Source of the DNA: Bacteroidetes bacterium 46-16
GTDB taxonomy: Bacteria; Bacteroidota; Bacteroidia; Chitinophagales; Chitinophagaceae
Reading direction: 5' to 3'
Assembly (NCBI GenBank): GCA_001897835.1
Contig: MKUN01000024.1
Span: 25,847-89,846, forward strand
DNA length: 64,000 bases
Made by a program: the position numbers and the translations under genes
Notes under the pieces: model-generated
The model's input: only the letters and a program-made list of their open reading frames with translations
What the model was told of the DNA's origin: nothing
The model's database searches: none
Part shown: piece after piece, positions 34,584 to 42,798 of the stretch
Layout: every line of letters begins with the position of its first letter
Position numbering within the stretch: the stretch's first letter is position 1

Positions 34584-35657
34584 ATGCGCAATACTATAGT
34601 TATACTTACCCTCCTGTGGGCCACATGCGGATCTAATGCACATGCACAGGAGCTCAAAGAAGACCTAAAGACCATCATAAAAGCAGTTAAGGTAAAGTAT
34701 GACAGCACATATATAAGTAAGCCCCGCCGCCTCACCCTTAAAGTATTCGGCACAAGGAATTACCTGGACTATAAACTGATCGACAAGCATGTAGACGAAA
34801 CGATCACGTACAGGGCCAATACACCATTGAATATAGGCCTTGGTGCCAGCTATAGGGGCATTGGCTTAAGCTTCAGCATACGCACGGGGCTTGTAAAAAA
34901 ATATGAACAATACGGGAAGACTAAAAGTTTCGACCTCTCCACACAGATCTTTCTGCCCAAAATAGCTATTGACATTTATGGTAAATATTACCGCGGCTAT
35001 TACATAACCGATCCCTCATCTATCCTGAACAATACCCCGGAAGATGCATCTTATATACGTCCCGACCTGCGCAATGCCGTGATAGGCATTAGTGGCGAAT
35101 ATATCCTGAATGCAAAAAAATTCTCTTTCTCCAGCCCCTATTCGCAAACACAAATACAAAAGAAAAGTGCCGGTTCCTTTCTTTTCGGGGCAGGCGCATT
35201 TGCCCTGCTCATTAATGCAGATTCGTCCATAATACCTGCCGAGATCAATAACATCGAGTTCTTTAAAAGGGAGCGCTTCAACAAATCGAATATTTACAGC
35301 ATTATCGTGAATGGCGGTTATGCCTACACCCTGGTGATACACAAAAAGTATTTTGTTTCAGGATCTCTAAATCTTGGCGGGGGCCTAAGCTATGCCACAC
35401 TTTCTGATGCGGCAACAAAAAGCAGGGATGGCAAAATAGGTACCCAGCTCGATATGGCATTCAGGCTGGGCGCAGGTTATAATTACGACAGGTATTTTGC
35501 CGGGCTGCAGTACACGCGGCTGGTAACCAAAAACGTAACCCCTGTAAAAGCTACGCACGAGTACCTGGGGGCCGGCAGTGTGCGTATCGTCTTTGCACGG
35601 CGCTTTAAATTCCGGCAAAAGACGATAGACCATGCACTGAACAGTATCAGTAAATAA
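34584..35657 (+). CDS. DUF4421 family outer-membrane protein
   Basis: From ATG 34584 the product has 357 residues with signal peptide MRNTIVILTLLWATCGSNAHA; the frame upstream to 34530 begins with TTG and would bury the signal peptide. The mature protein has the DUF4421 layout: a short helical N-terminus (DLKTIIKAVKVKYDSTYISK), then a beta-barrel with NIGLGASYRGIGLSFSIRTG and YYRGYYITDP, ending in AGSVRIVFARRFKFR. Function unknown. Convergent with ctaD across a bidirectional terminator. Confidence 0.8.
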   Translation: MRNTIVILTLLWATCGSNAHAQELKEDLKTIIKAVKVKYDSTYISKPRRLTLKVFGTRNYLDYKLIDKHVDETITYRANTPLNIGLGASYRGIGLSFSIRTGLVKKYEQYGKTKSFDLSTQIFLPKIAIDIYGKYYRGYYITDPSSILNNTPEDASYIRPDLRNAVIGISGEYILNAKKFSFSSPYSQTQIQKKSAGSFLFGAGAFALLINADSSIIPAEINNIEFFKRERFNKSNIYSIIVNGGYAYTLVIHKKYFVSGSLNLGGGLSYATLSDAATKSRDGKIGTQLDMAFRLGAGYNYDRYFAGLQYTRLVTKNVTPVKATHEYLGAGSVRIVFARRFKFRQKTIDHALNSISK

Positions 35658-35680
35658 AGATAGCCTGCTGCTATATAATT

Positions 35681-35708
35681 AAAGAGCCGCTCGAATGAGC
35701 GGCTCTTT
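35681..35708. terminator. bidirectional terminator between DUF4421 and ctaD
   Basis: Perfect 12-bp stem AAAGAGCCGCTC (35681-35692) and GAGCGGCTCTTT (35697-35708) with a GAAT loop, in the 57-base gap between convergent stops. A-rich on the left and T-rich on the right, so it serves both strands, including the end of the respiratory operon. Confidence 0.85.
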
Positions 35709-35714
35709 ATATGT

Positions 35715-37532
35715 TTAGTGCGATTCTTCTCCGGGGCGCAAAGGCGTGGTTTGCGGTATGAAGTCGTTACCGTTACCGTCATCTTTGTAATCATAAGGCC
35801 AGCGATATACTTCGGGTATCTCACCTTCCCAGTTACCATGGCCGGGTTTGATCGGGGTGGTCCACTCAAGTGTTGGAGAACCCCATGGATTTTGTACAGT
35901 TACCTTGCGGCCGCGCCATATGCTTACAAAGAAATTGTACACAAAAAGCAACTGGGCAAAGAATACGATGATAGCCACAATACTGATGAAACCGTTCATG
36001 CTGATGAACTGCTTGTATGATTCCCATGCGCTGTAATCATAATAACGGCGTGGCATACCTGCTATACCTTCGTAGTGCATAGGCCAGAAAATGAGGTAGG
36101 CACCTGCAAAAGTTATGAAGAAGTGTATATAACCAAGCGTATTATTCATAAAGCGGCCAAACATTTTCGGGAACCAGTGGTAGATGCCCGCGAACATACC
36201 CATGAATGCCGATACACCCATTACTATATGGAAGTGGGCCACAACGAAATAAGTATCGTGCAGATGGATATCGAGTGCTGAGTTACCGAGGAAGATACCG
36301 GTGAGACCGCCGGATATGAACATCGAAACAAATCCTATGGCGAAAAGCATAGCTACTGTGAAGCGTATATTACCACGCCACATTGTTGTGAGCCAGTTGA
36401 ACACCTTTACTGCCGATGGCACCGCGATAAGGAGTGTAAGCAGTACAAAGATGGAACCCAGGAAGGGGCTCATACCGGTTACGAACATATGGTGTGCCCA
36501 AACGAGGAAGGCAAGTACCGTGATACCAACCAGCGATATGATCATTGCAAAATAACCAAAGATGGGCTTGCGGCTGTGGTTGGAGAGTACTTCCGAAGCC
36601 ATACCCATGCCCGGGAGCATGATGATATATACCTCGGGGTGACCAAGGAACCAAAATAAGTGCTGGTAAAGGATAGCAGAACCACCGATGTGCGGCAATG
36701 CTTTACCGCCAATGAATATTTCAGACAGGTAGAAGCTGGTACCGAAGTTACGATCGAATATCAGCAGTACGAAACCTGAGAACAGTACAGGGAAAGAAAG
36801 TATGCCCAACACTGCGGTAAAGAACAGGGCCCATATGGTAAGTGGCATACGGGTCATGGTCATACCCTTAGTACGCATATTCAATACGGTTGACACATAG
36901 TTAAGGCCACCCAGCAGCGAGGATACCACGAACAATGACATACTGATGAGCCAAAGATCCATACCCACACCCGAACCGAGAGACGCCTCTTTAAGCGCAC
37001 TCAATGGTGGATAGGTCGTCCAGCCACCGGAAGCAGGGCCTGTTTGTACAAAAAGAGAAACGAACATGAAAATGCTGGCTGCAAAGAAGAACCAGTAAGA
37101 AAGCATGTTCATAAAAGGCGATGCCATATCACGGGCGCCTACCTGCAGGGGTATGAGTATATTGGCGAATGTACCGCTCAGCCCTGCTGTAAGTACAAAG
37201 AACACCAATATGGTACCGTGCATGGTAACGAGACCATAATAAAATTCCGGGGAGAGTTTACCACCCTTTGCCCAGTCGCCCAGGAACTTCTCCATTATAG
37301 GGAAGGTCTGGTCGGGGAAACCGAGTTGAAGGCGGAAGAACACTGAAAACAGTGCACCTATAATAGCCCATATGATACCCGTGACAAGAAATTGCCTGCC
37401 GATGACCTTATGGTCCTGGCTGAATATGTACTTCCAGATAAAGTGTTGCTCATGGTGCTCATGCCCATGATGTTCAGTTCCTGTTTGAATTCCCTGGGTT
37501 ACGTTAGGCCCATCAATAATAACTGTACTCAT
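35715..37532 (-). CDS. ctaD: cytochrome c oxidase subunit I (aa3 type)
   Basis: Catalytic subunit of the heme-copper oxidase, 605 residues, with a His-rich N-terminal tail (HHGHEHHEQHF) and the twelve-helix core. Seen: the heme a/CuB ligands and cross-linked Tyr in FWFLGHPEVYIIMLPGMG, the CuB histidines in VWAHHMFVTGMSP, the K-channel region and the heme pair in HDTYFVVAHFHIVMG. These are family A oxidase features. It is the last gene of the actABCDEF-ctaC-ctaD operon, 32 bases after ctaC, and is followed by a terminator. Subunits III and IV are not here. Confidence 0.97.
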   Translation of the reverse strand: MSTVIIDGPNVTQGIQTGTEHHGHEHHEQHFIWKYIFSQDHKVIGRQFLVTGIIWAIIGALFSVFFRLQLGFPDQTFPIMEKFLGDWAKGGKLSPEFYYGLVTMHGTILVFFVLTAGLSGTFANILIPLQVGARDMASPFMNMLSYWFFFAASIFMFVSLFVQTGPASGGWTTYPPLSALKEASLGSGVGMDLWLISMSLFVVSSLLGGLNYVSTVLNMRTKGMTMTRMPLTIWALFFTAVLGILSFPVLFSGFVLLIFDRNFGTSFYLSEIFIGGKALPHIGGSAILYQHLFWFLGHPEVYIIMLPGMGMASEVLSNHSRKPIFGYFAMIISLVGITVLAFLVWAHHMFVTGMSPFLGSIFVLLTLLIAVPSAVKVFNWLTTMWRGNIRFTVAMLFAIGFVSMFISGGLTGIFLGNSALDIHLHDTYFVVAHFHIVMGVSAFMGMFAGIYHWFPKMFGRFMNNTLGYIHFFITFAGAYLIFWPMHYEGIAGMPRRYYDYSAWESYKQFISMNGFISIVAIIVFFAQLLFVYNFFVSIWRGRKVTVQNPWGSPTLEWTTPIKPGHGNWEGEIPEVYRWPYDYKDDGNGNDFIPQTTPLRPGEESH

Positions 37533-37564
37533 TTTTTCACTTTTATGGCCGCCTTTAAGGCCGA

Positions 37565-38614
37565 TTACTTCATCGTTACTGCTTTAACACTATCGGTTTT
37601 TTGTTCTTGTTGCTCTGCTCCGGCTGCGGGTGCAGCAGGGGCATTATTCATAGCATAGTAAGATTGCTGCTTGGCCATCCATGCGTCATATTCCGCCTGT
37701 GTTTCCACGATCACGGTGCCGCGCATTGAATAGTGGCCTTTACCGCACATCTGGTCGCATGATATTTCATACACGAAATCAGGGTTGTGCGTCATTTCTT
37801 TCATTTGTGTGGTGGTGAACCTTGGCGTGAACCACATGGTGGTAACGATACCCGGCACAGCATCCATTTTCATACGGAAGTGTGGCAGGCCCACATCATG
37901 TATCACATCGCGTGAGCCGATGATCAGTTTTACCGGCTTGTTCACTACAAGGTGCAGTTCACCGTTCTGGGCAATGATATCGTCCATATTGTCCTTATCA
38001 TTCCAGTCCAGGCCCAGTATGTTGGTCGCGTCATTTATCTTACGGAAATCCCTTTTGCCCAACACACCGTCTTTGCCGGGGTAGCGGATCAGCCAGTTGA
38101 ACTGCTTGCCTACCACTTCAACAATGTTTGCATCTTTAGGCGCATCAGAAGTTACGTTCAGCCAGTTACGAAGGCCTATGGCTACCAGTGCCGCCATGGC
38201 TATTGCAGGTACAGTGGTCCAGATGATCTCGAGCTTGTTATTGTGAGGATAATAAAAAGCAGTACGTTTTTCGGTAGACTGGTAGCGGAAGGCGAACCAG
38301 AAGAGAACAGCCTGTGTGGCAAAAAATACAATGCCGGTTACAATAAGGGTAACTGTGAACATGGAGTCATAATTCACACCCTGCTCCGAAGCAGATGGTG
38401 GCAGCATTTTGCCTTCGAATAGCTGGTTACACTTCCAGATACCATACATTCCTAAAATGAAGAAAGCGACAAGCAGCCAGGCGATAGTTCTGTTGGTAGC
38501 TGCTTTGGATTTAGCTTCTTCACGAAGCACGGCGGCATATTCACCTGCTTTACCGATCTGGTATATGATAATGAAAACCAGAAGTATCAATACTATTGTT
38601 ATAAATCCCGACAT
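37565..38614 (-). CDS. ctaC: cytochrome c oxidase subunit II
   Basis: Electron-accepting subunit with the binuclear CuA centre, 349 residues. Three N-terminal hydrophobic segments (about 4-20, 44-60 and 85-110), then the periplasmic cupredoxin domain. CuA ligands are visible in DVGLPHFRMKMD and in EISCDQMCGKGHYSMRG (two Cys, His, Met). Electron path residues include the aromatic VGKQFNWLIRYPG. The C-terminal tail is Ala/Pro-rich. It is 75 bases downstream of actF. No heme c domain is fused, so this is aa3-type rather than caa3-type. Confidence 0.96.
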   Translation of the reverse strand: MSGFITIVLILLVFIIIYQIGKAGEYAAVLREEAKSKAATNRTIAWLLVAFFILGMYGIWKCNQLFEGKMLPPSASEQGVNYDSMFTVTLIVTGIVFFATQAVLFWFAFRYQSTEKRTAFYYPHNNKLEIIWTTVPAIAMAALVAIGLRNWLNVTSDAPKDANIVEVVGKQFNWLIRYPGKDGVLGKRDFRKINDATNILGLDWNDKDNMDDIIAQNGELHLVVNKPVKLIIGSRDVIHDVGLPHFRMKMDAVPGIVTTMWFTPRFTTTQMKEMTHNPDFVYEISCDQMCGKGHYSMRGTVIVETQAEYDAWMAKQQSYYAMNNAPAAPAAGAEQQEQKTDSVKAVTMK

Positions 38615-38689
38615 GGTCAGTTCAGCTTGTATTTACTAGTGTTAACTTTAAATAAGGTCAAAATATTTCCCAATCCCAACGCTTCTATA

Positions 38690-39910
38690 TTAGCTTCGGT
38701 GTATCACCGCTTCTTTCAATAATACATTGTTTACCGGCACCAGCGAGGACTTGGCCAGTGTTCTTGAAACACTGAATATCAAGACACCAACGAATCCGGC
38801 AAAAATTCCCATCTCATACCAGCCGATATGCCAGTGATCCTTCAGCGGGTTAGGCATTACCATTTGGTAGAAATCAAGCCAGTGACCGAATATGATTACC
38901 AGTGCCATGAACGTAACTGTAAAATAGTTGCGTTTGCTGGGCGCGGTCATCAGTATCAGTATAGGCATTATAAAGTTAATGATGATATCTGCGTAAAATA
39001 TCAGGCTGTAAGGGCCTTGCTGGCGCAGCTTGAAGAAGATGGTCTCTTCCGGCTCGTTGCCATACCATATCAGCATGTACTGGTCAAACCATACATATGT
39101 CCAGAAGATACTGAATGCGAACATGAATTTACCAAGATCGTGTACGTGCTCTTTGTTCACTATTTCAAGGTTGCCCTGGTTCTTCAGGTACACTACCCAC
39201 AGTAATATAAGGCCCATACCGGCAACAAAAGCACTGGCGAAAGTGTACCAGCTAAACATGGTAGAGAACCAGTGTGCCTGTATGCTCATCAGCCACAGCC
39301 ATGGCGTAGTGCTCATTTGCGTGAGGGCGTAGATGAACAGGAATATACCGGAGAATTTAACCATGGTCCAGTATATCTTGGTATCGTTCTTTGGTGCAGT
39401 TTCCTGCGCCAGTGATAATGAACGGAATTTGCGGCCAAAGAATGCCCACAGGCCAAGTGTAACTATCGTAAAACCTACGAACATGCCCGGGTTTAAGAAT
39501 GCATTTTTCTTTTGCTCTACCTCGTCGGGGTGCATCCATGTGTAGATAGGGTTGTGCACCGTATCGCCTGTAGTAACATTATAAGTGAACGCAACGGCCA
39601 GGAGCACTATAGCTGCTATGAGGCCGAACACCCATACATTGGCGCCAATAGCCTCAGGCACACGGCGGTAAGCCACTATCCATGCACCCTGTGCAAGTGA
39701 AGACGCAGCCTGTATGAATACACTTGCCGTAGTTATCATTACAAAGTATACACTGTCCTGCACAAGTGATGTCCAGAAACGTGATTTTTCAAAAACATCG
39801 CTACTGCCCAGCAATACCACGGCACCGGCAATGAGGGTGATGATACCAATAAGCATAAGTGCCATACTGGTATTGCGTAATCGTGCCGGTATCTCAAAAC
39901 GTTCGTTCAT
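38690..39910 (-). CDS. actF: alternative complex III subunit ActF (quinol:cytochrome c oxidoreductase)
   Basis: Polytopic membrane subunit of ACIII, 406 residues with about ten helices, homologous to the second NrfD-like protein of the complex. The start MNERFEIPARLRNTSMALML matches the family, as do YVWFDQYMLIWYGNEPEET and SIQAHWFSTMFSWYTFASAF. ActF helps form the membrane half of the complex. Its place between actE and the oxidase genes is the standard Bacteroidota order. Confidence 0.92.
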   Translation of the reverse strand: MNERFEIPARLRNTSMALMLIGIITLIAGAVVLLGSSDVFEKSRFWTSLVQDSVYFVMITTASVFIQAASSLAQGAWIVAYRRVPEAIGANVWVFGLIAAIVLLAVAFTYNVTTGDTVHNPIYTWMHPDEVEQKKNAFLNPGMFVGFTIVTLGLWAFFGRKFRSLSLAQETAPKNDTKIYWTMVKFSGIFLFIYALTQMSTTPWLWLMSIQAHWFSTMFSWYTFASAFVAGMGLILLWVVYLKNQGNLEIVNKEHVHDLGKFMFAFSIFWTYVWFDQYMLIWYGNEPEETIFFKLRQQGPYSLIFYADIIINFIMPILILMTAPSKRNYFTVTFMALVIIFGHWLDFYQMVMPNPLKDHWHIGWYEMGIFAGFVGVLIFSVSRTLAKSSLVPVNNVLLKEAVIHRS

Positions 39911-39949
39911 TTGTAAACTTTTATTAGAAGTACGTTTATAATTTCTTTA

Positions 39950-40609
39950 TTAACCTTTATTGTTTTTATCCCCTGTTGCTGTGCTGTCAGCTGCATTTGC
40001 CTGTGGCGCAGCAGCGGTAGCAGTGCCCAATGTAAATGCATCGCCGCCATTCTGGCTTTGCACCTGCTTGATATATGCGATGATCTGCCAGCGTTGTTTT
40101 TTATCCAGCTGGCTGGCATACGATCCCATAGCATTCTTGCCATATTTGGCCGCAGCATACATCTGGCCTACCGGCATGTGCAGGTATTTGCCGTCTTTGA
40201 AGTTGGCAGGCATAGCTGCAAACTTACCGTTCTTATACAATGGTCCCTGGCCATCCAGCTCGGCACCATGGCATATGGCACAATAAATATTGAACAGGCG
40301 CTGACCTTCTTTCAGTTCGTCTTCACTAAAACGCAATGAAGTAGTAAAGGTCTTATAAGCTGTAGTGTCCCCTTCCTTCAGGTGATCGGGCAGCTCATGG
40401 CCCATAGCTATTGTGCCCGGTACAGGCAAACGGCTGCTTTCGCTGTCCGCAAAGTTGGGATTGTATGTATAAGCATCGTAAGCACGTGAGTAGGTCATGT
40501 CAGGCGCATATACCCTGCCCGGATCGCGACGCATGTTACCACTGTTGCATGACGCAAGGCCCAGTCCTATCATGAGGCTCGCCACTACTATGCTTTGGGT
40601 CTTATTCAT
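39950..40609 (-). CDS. actE: alternative complex III subunit ActE, monoheme cytochrome c lipoprotein
   Basis: Periplasmic electron carrier of ACIII, 219 residues. Lipoprotein signal: MNKTQSIVVASLMIGLGLAS followed by Cys. One heme c site, CAICHGAELDGQG near residue 113, with an axial Met candidate in LHMPVGQMYAAAKYGKNAMG. A Thr/Ala-rich tail follows. It is thought to pass electrons from the ActA hemes to the oxidase. The 37-base gap to actD is a heptamer array. Confidence 0.92.
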   Translation of the reverse strand: MNKTQSIVVASLMIGLGLASCNSGNMRRDPGRVYAPDMTYSRAYDAYTYNPNFADSESSRLPVPGTIAMGHELPDHLKEGDTTAYKTFTTSLRFSEDELKEGQRLFNIYCAICHGAELDGQGPLYKNGKFAAMPANFKDGKYLHMPVGQMYAAAKYGKNAMGSYASQLDKKQRWQIIAYIKQVQSQNGGDAFTLGTATAAAPQANAADSTATGDKNNKG

Positions 40610-40646
40610 ATAAAGTCAAAATTCAAATTCAAAATTCAATTTAATA
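40610..40646 (-). repeat. heptamer array between actD and actE
   Basis: On the minus strand the spacer reads in units AATTGAA, TTTTGAA, TTTGAA (one base short), TTTTGAC, TTTAT, then ATG of actE. It is the same design as at 5281-5318, 41220-41250 and 61573-61600. Confidence 0.6.
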
Positions 40647-41219
40647 TTAAGCCAGTTCGTAGGCCTCTTTTTTATCCCAGCGGCCATACCACCAGCTATC
40701 TTCCGCTACCTGCACATTGGTCTCTACCGCACCTGTTGTCTTTAAAAAGTCTATAACTTCCTGTTCGCTGGTATACTCATTCAGTTCTATAGCCATTACA
40801 AACAGGTCATCGCTCTGGCGGGGATGAAACACGTGTTTCTTCACACCCGGCATCACCTGGTTGAGGTAGCACCATGTCATCACCATACCTACGGCCGCAA
40901 ACAATACCGTCAATTCGAATGTTATCGGTATGAACGCTGGCAATGAAAAGTGTGGTTTACCGCCAAAGTTTATCGGCCAGTCTGAAGTAAATATCCACGA
41001 CATGAAGCCTAAGGCAGTACTGGTACCGCAAAGGCCGAAGATAAAACCGGCAGTGTGCAGGTCTGTTTCTTTCAGGCCCATTGCCTGGTCGAGGCCGTGT
41101 ACCGGGAAAGGCGTATATACATCATGCATTTTATAACCGCTATGACGCACTTTTTTTACTGCCGGGAACAGCACTTCCTCATCATCGTAAGCCGCTACAG
41201 CAAATTTTTTTATAGCCAT
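40647..41219 (-). CDS. actD: alternative complex III subunit ActD (DUF3341)
   Basis: Membrane-associated subunit of ACIII, 190 residues, with two helices (about 60-80 and 100-120) and cytoplasmic ends. DUF3341 signatures: HSGYKMHDVYTPFPVHGLDQ and the helix pair around GLCGTSTALGFMSWIFTSDW and GKPHFSLPAFIPITFELTVL, then HPRQSDDLFVMAIE. A structural role is likely. Confidence 0.93.
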   Translation of the reverse strand: MAIKKFAVAAYDDEEVLFPAVKKVRHSGYKMHDVYTPFPVHGLDQAMGLKETDLHTAGFIFGLCGTSTALGFMSWIFTSDWPINFGGKPHFSLPAFIPITFELTVLFAAVGMVMTWCYLNQVMPGVKKHVFHPRQSDDLFVMAIELNEYTSEQEVIDFLKTTGAVETNVQVAEDSWWYGRWDKKEAYELA

Positions 41220-41250
41220 TTTATTTCAAAATTCTAATAGTCAAAACTCT
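41220..41250 (-). repeat. heptamer array upstream of actD
   Basis: On the minus strand, immediately before ATG 41219, units GTTTTGA, CTATTAG, AATTTTG and AAATAAA are seen, again a period of seven ending at the start codon. More degenerate than the other three sites. Confidence 0.45.
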
Positions 41251-41270
41251 TAAGGCCTTCGCCTCTTTAT

Positions 41271-42710
41271 TTAGTGTGCATGTGCAGCTTCCTGCTCATG
41301 TACGAATTCTTCAGTACTCTTTTCCTCGATCGCAGCCATTCTCTTCTTCTGCCCTTCACCCGATGTTTTCAATATATGCTTGATCTCCGCTACCGCCACT
41401 ATCGGGAAGTATTTGGCAAAGAGGAAATAGCAGGTAAAGAACAGGCCGAATGTGCCCAGGTAGAAACCAACCTCCGTCCATGTAGGTGAGTAGTACGACC
41501 AGCTGCTGGGCAGGTAATCGCGGTACAGTGAGGTAGTGATGATCACAAAGCGTTCGAACCACATACCTATATTCACTACGATAGACATGATGAACGTGAA
41601 CGGGATATTACGACGCAGTTTCTTGAACCAGAACAGCTGCGGCGATACCACGTTACAGGTCATCATCGCCCAGTAGCTCCACCAGTACGGGCCTGCGATA
41701 CGCCATTTGAAGGCAGCACCTTCGTATTGGTTGGCGCTGTACCATGACATGAACAGCTCTGTAAGATATGCCGTACCCACTATGGAACCGGTAAGCACGA
41801 TCACTTTATTCATCGCCTCAAGGTGGCCGATAGTGATGTAATCTTCGAGGTGTAATATTTTACGGGATAATACCAGCAGCGTATTCACCATCGCAAAGCC
41901 GGAGAAGATGGCACCCGCAACGAAGTATGGCGGGAAGATGGTGGTGTGCCAGCCGGGTATCACCGAAGTGGCAAAGTCAAAAGATACTATGGTATGCACC
42001 GAAAGTACCAGTGGTGTGGAAAGACCGGCAAGTACCAGGGCCAGTGCTTCGTGGCGTTGCCAGTTCTTTGCAGTACCTGTCCAGCCGAAAGAAGCCACAC
42101 CATATAATAACTTGCGGAGTTTTGTTTTTGCCCTGTCGCGTATGGTCGCAAAATCGGGGATAAGACCGGAGTACCAGAACAGCAGGGATACGGTAAAGTA
42201 TGTAGAGATCGCAAACACGTCCCACAAAAGTGCCGAGTTAAAGTTAGGCCACAGCGGACCGCGTGAGTTAGGATAAGGCAGTACGAAGAAGCCATCCCAT
42301 ACACGGCCCATGTGGAAGATCGGGAACTGGCCAGCGCACATTACCGCGAATATCGTCATGGCCTCAGCAGCACGGTTCACACCCGTACGCCAGCCCTGGC
42401 GGAACAGCAAAAGGATAGCGGAGATAAGCGTACCGGCGTGACCGATACCGATCCACCATACGAAGTTGGTGATGTCCCAACCCCAGCCAATGGTACGGTT
42501 AATACCCCATGTTCCTATACCCCAATAAACTTCCCATGTAACGCAAAACACACCATAAAGCAGCAAGGCCACCGAGAAAAAGAACCCTACATACCACATG
42601 CGTCCCGGTTTGCGCTCGATGGGGCTGATGATATCTTCCGTCACCTGGTGATAATCTTTATCACCATCTACCAGCGGTTCGCGTACAATCGATTCGTACT
42701 TTATATGCAT
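41271..42710 (-). CDS. actC: alternative complex III subunit ActC (NrfD/PsrC-like)
   Basis: Large membrane subunit of ACIII, 479 residues with about ten helices, homologous to the quinone-binding NrfD/PsrC family. Seen: RTIGWGWDITNFVWWIGIGH, LFRQGWRTGVNRAAEAMTIF and AICAGQFPIFHMGR-like block MCAGQFPIFHMGRVWDGFF, where quinol oxidation takes place in related complexes. The C-terminus is His-rich (EQEAAHAH). It lies 88 bases downstream of actB. Confidence 0.94.
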   Translation of the reverse strand: MHIKYESIVREPLVDGDKDYHQVTEDIISPIERKPGRMWYVGFFFSVALLLYGVFCVTWEVYWGIGTWGINRTIGWGWDITNFVWWIGIGHAGTLISAILLLFRQGWRTGVNRAAEAMTIFAVMCAGQFPIFHMGRVWDGFFVLPYPNSRGPLWPNFNSALLWDVFAISTYFTVSLLFWYSGLIPDFATIRDRAKTKLRKLLYGVASFGWTGTAKNWQRHEALALVLAGLSTPLVLSVHTIVSFDFATSVIPGWHTTIFPPYFVAGAIFSGFAMVNTLLVLSRKILHLEDYITIGHLEAMNKVIVLTGSIVGTAYLTELFMSWYSANQYEGAAFKWRIAGPYWWSYWAMMTCNVVSPQLFWFKKLRRNIPFTFIMSIVVNIGMWFERFVIITTSLYRDYLPSSWSYYSPTWTEVGFYLGTFGLFFTCYFLFAKYFPIVAVAEIKHILKTSGEGQKKRMAAIEEKSTEEFVHEQEAAHAH

Positions 42711-42798
42711 AGCACCTAATTAGAAAAATTTCGTTTAATTATATTTTGCGTCATCCCTTCCCTCCCGGTCTTTCCGACGCTTTTTGTTTCTTATTTCT

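Noticed and set aside
37535..37563. Spacer between ctaC and ctaD as another heptamer array
   Set aside because: It has A-rich seven-base-like pieces next to the ATG but not the NTTTTGA pattern; mostly a GCCTTTAAGGC palindrome from the end of ctaC.
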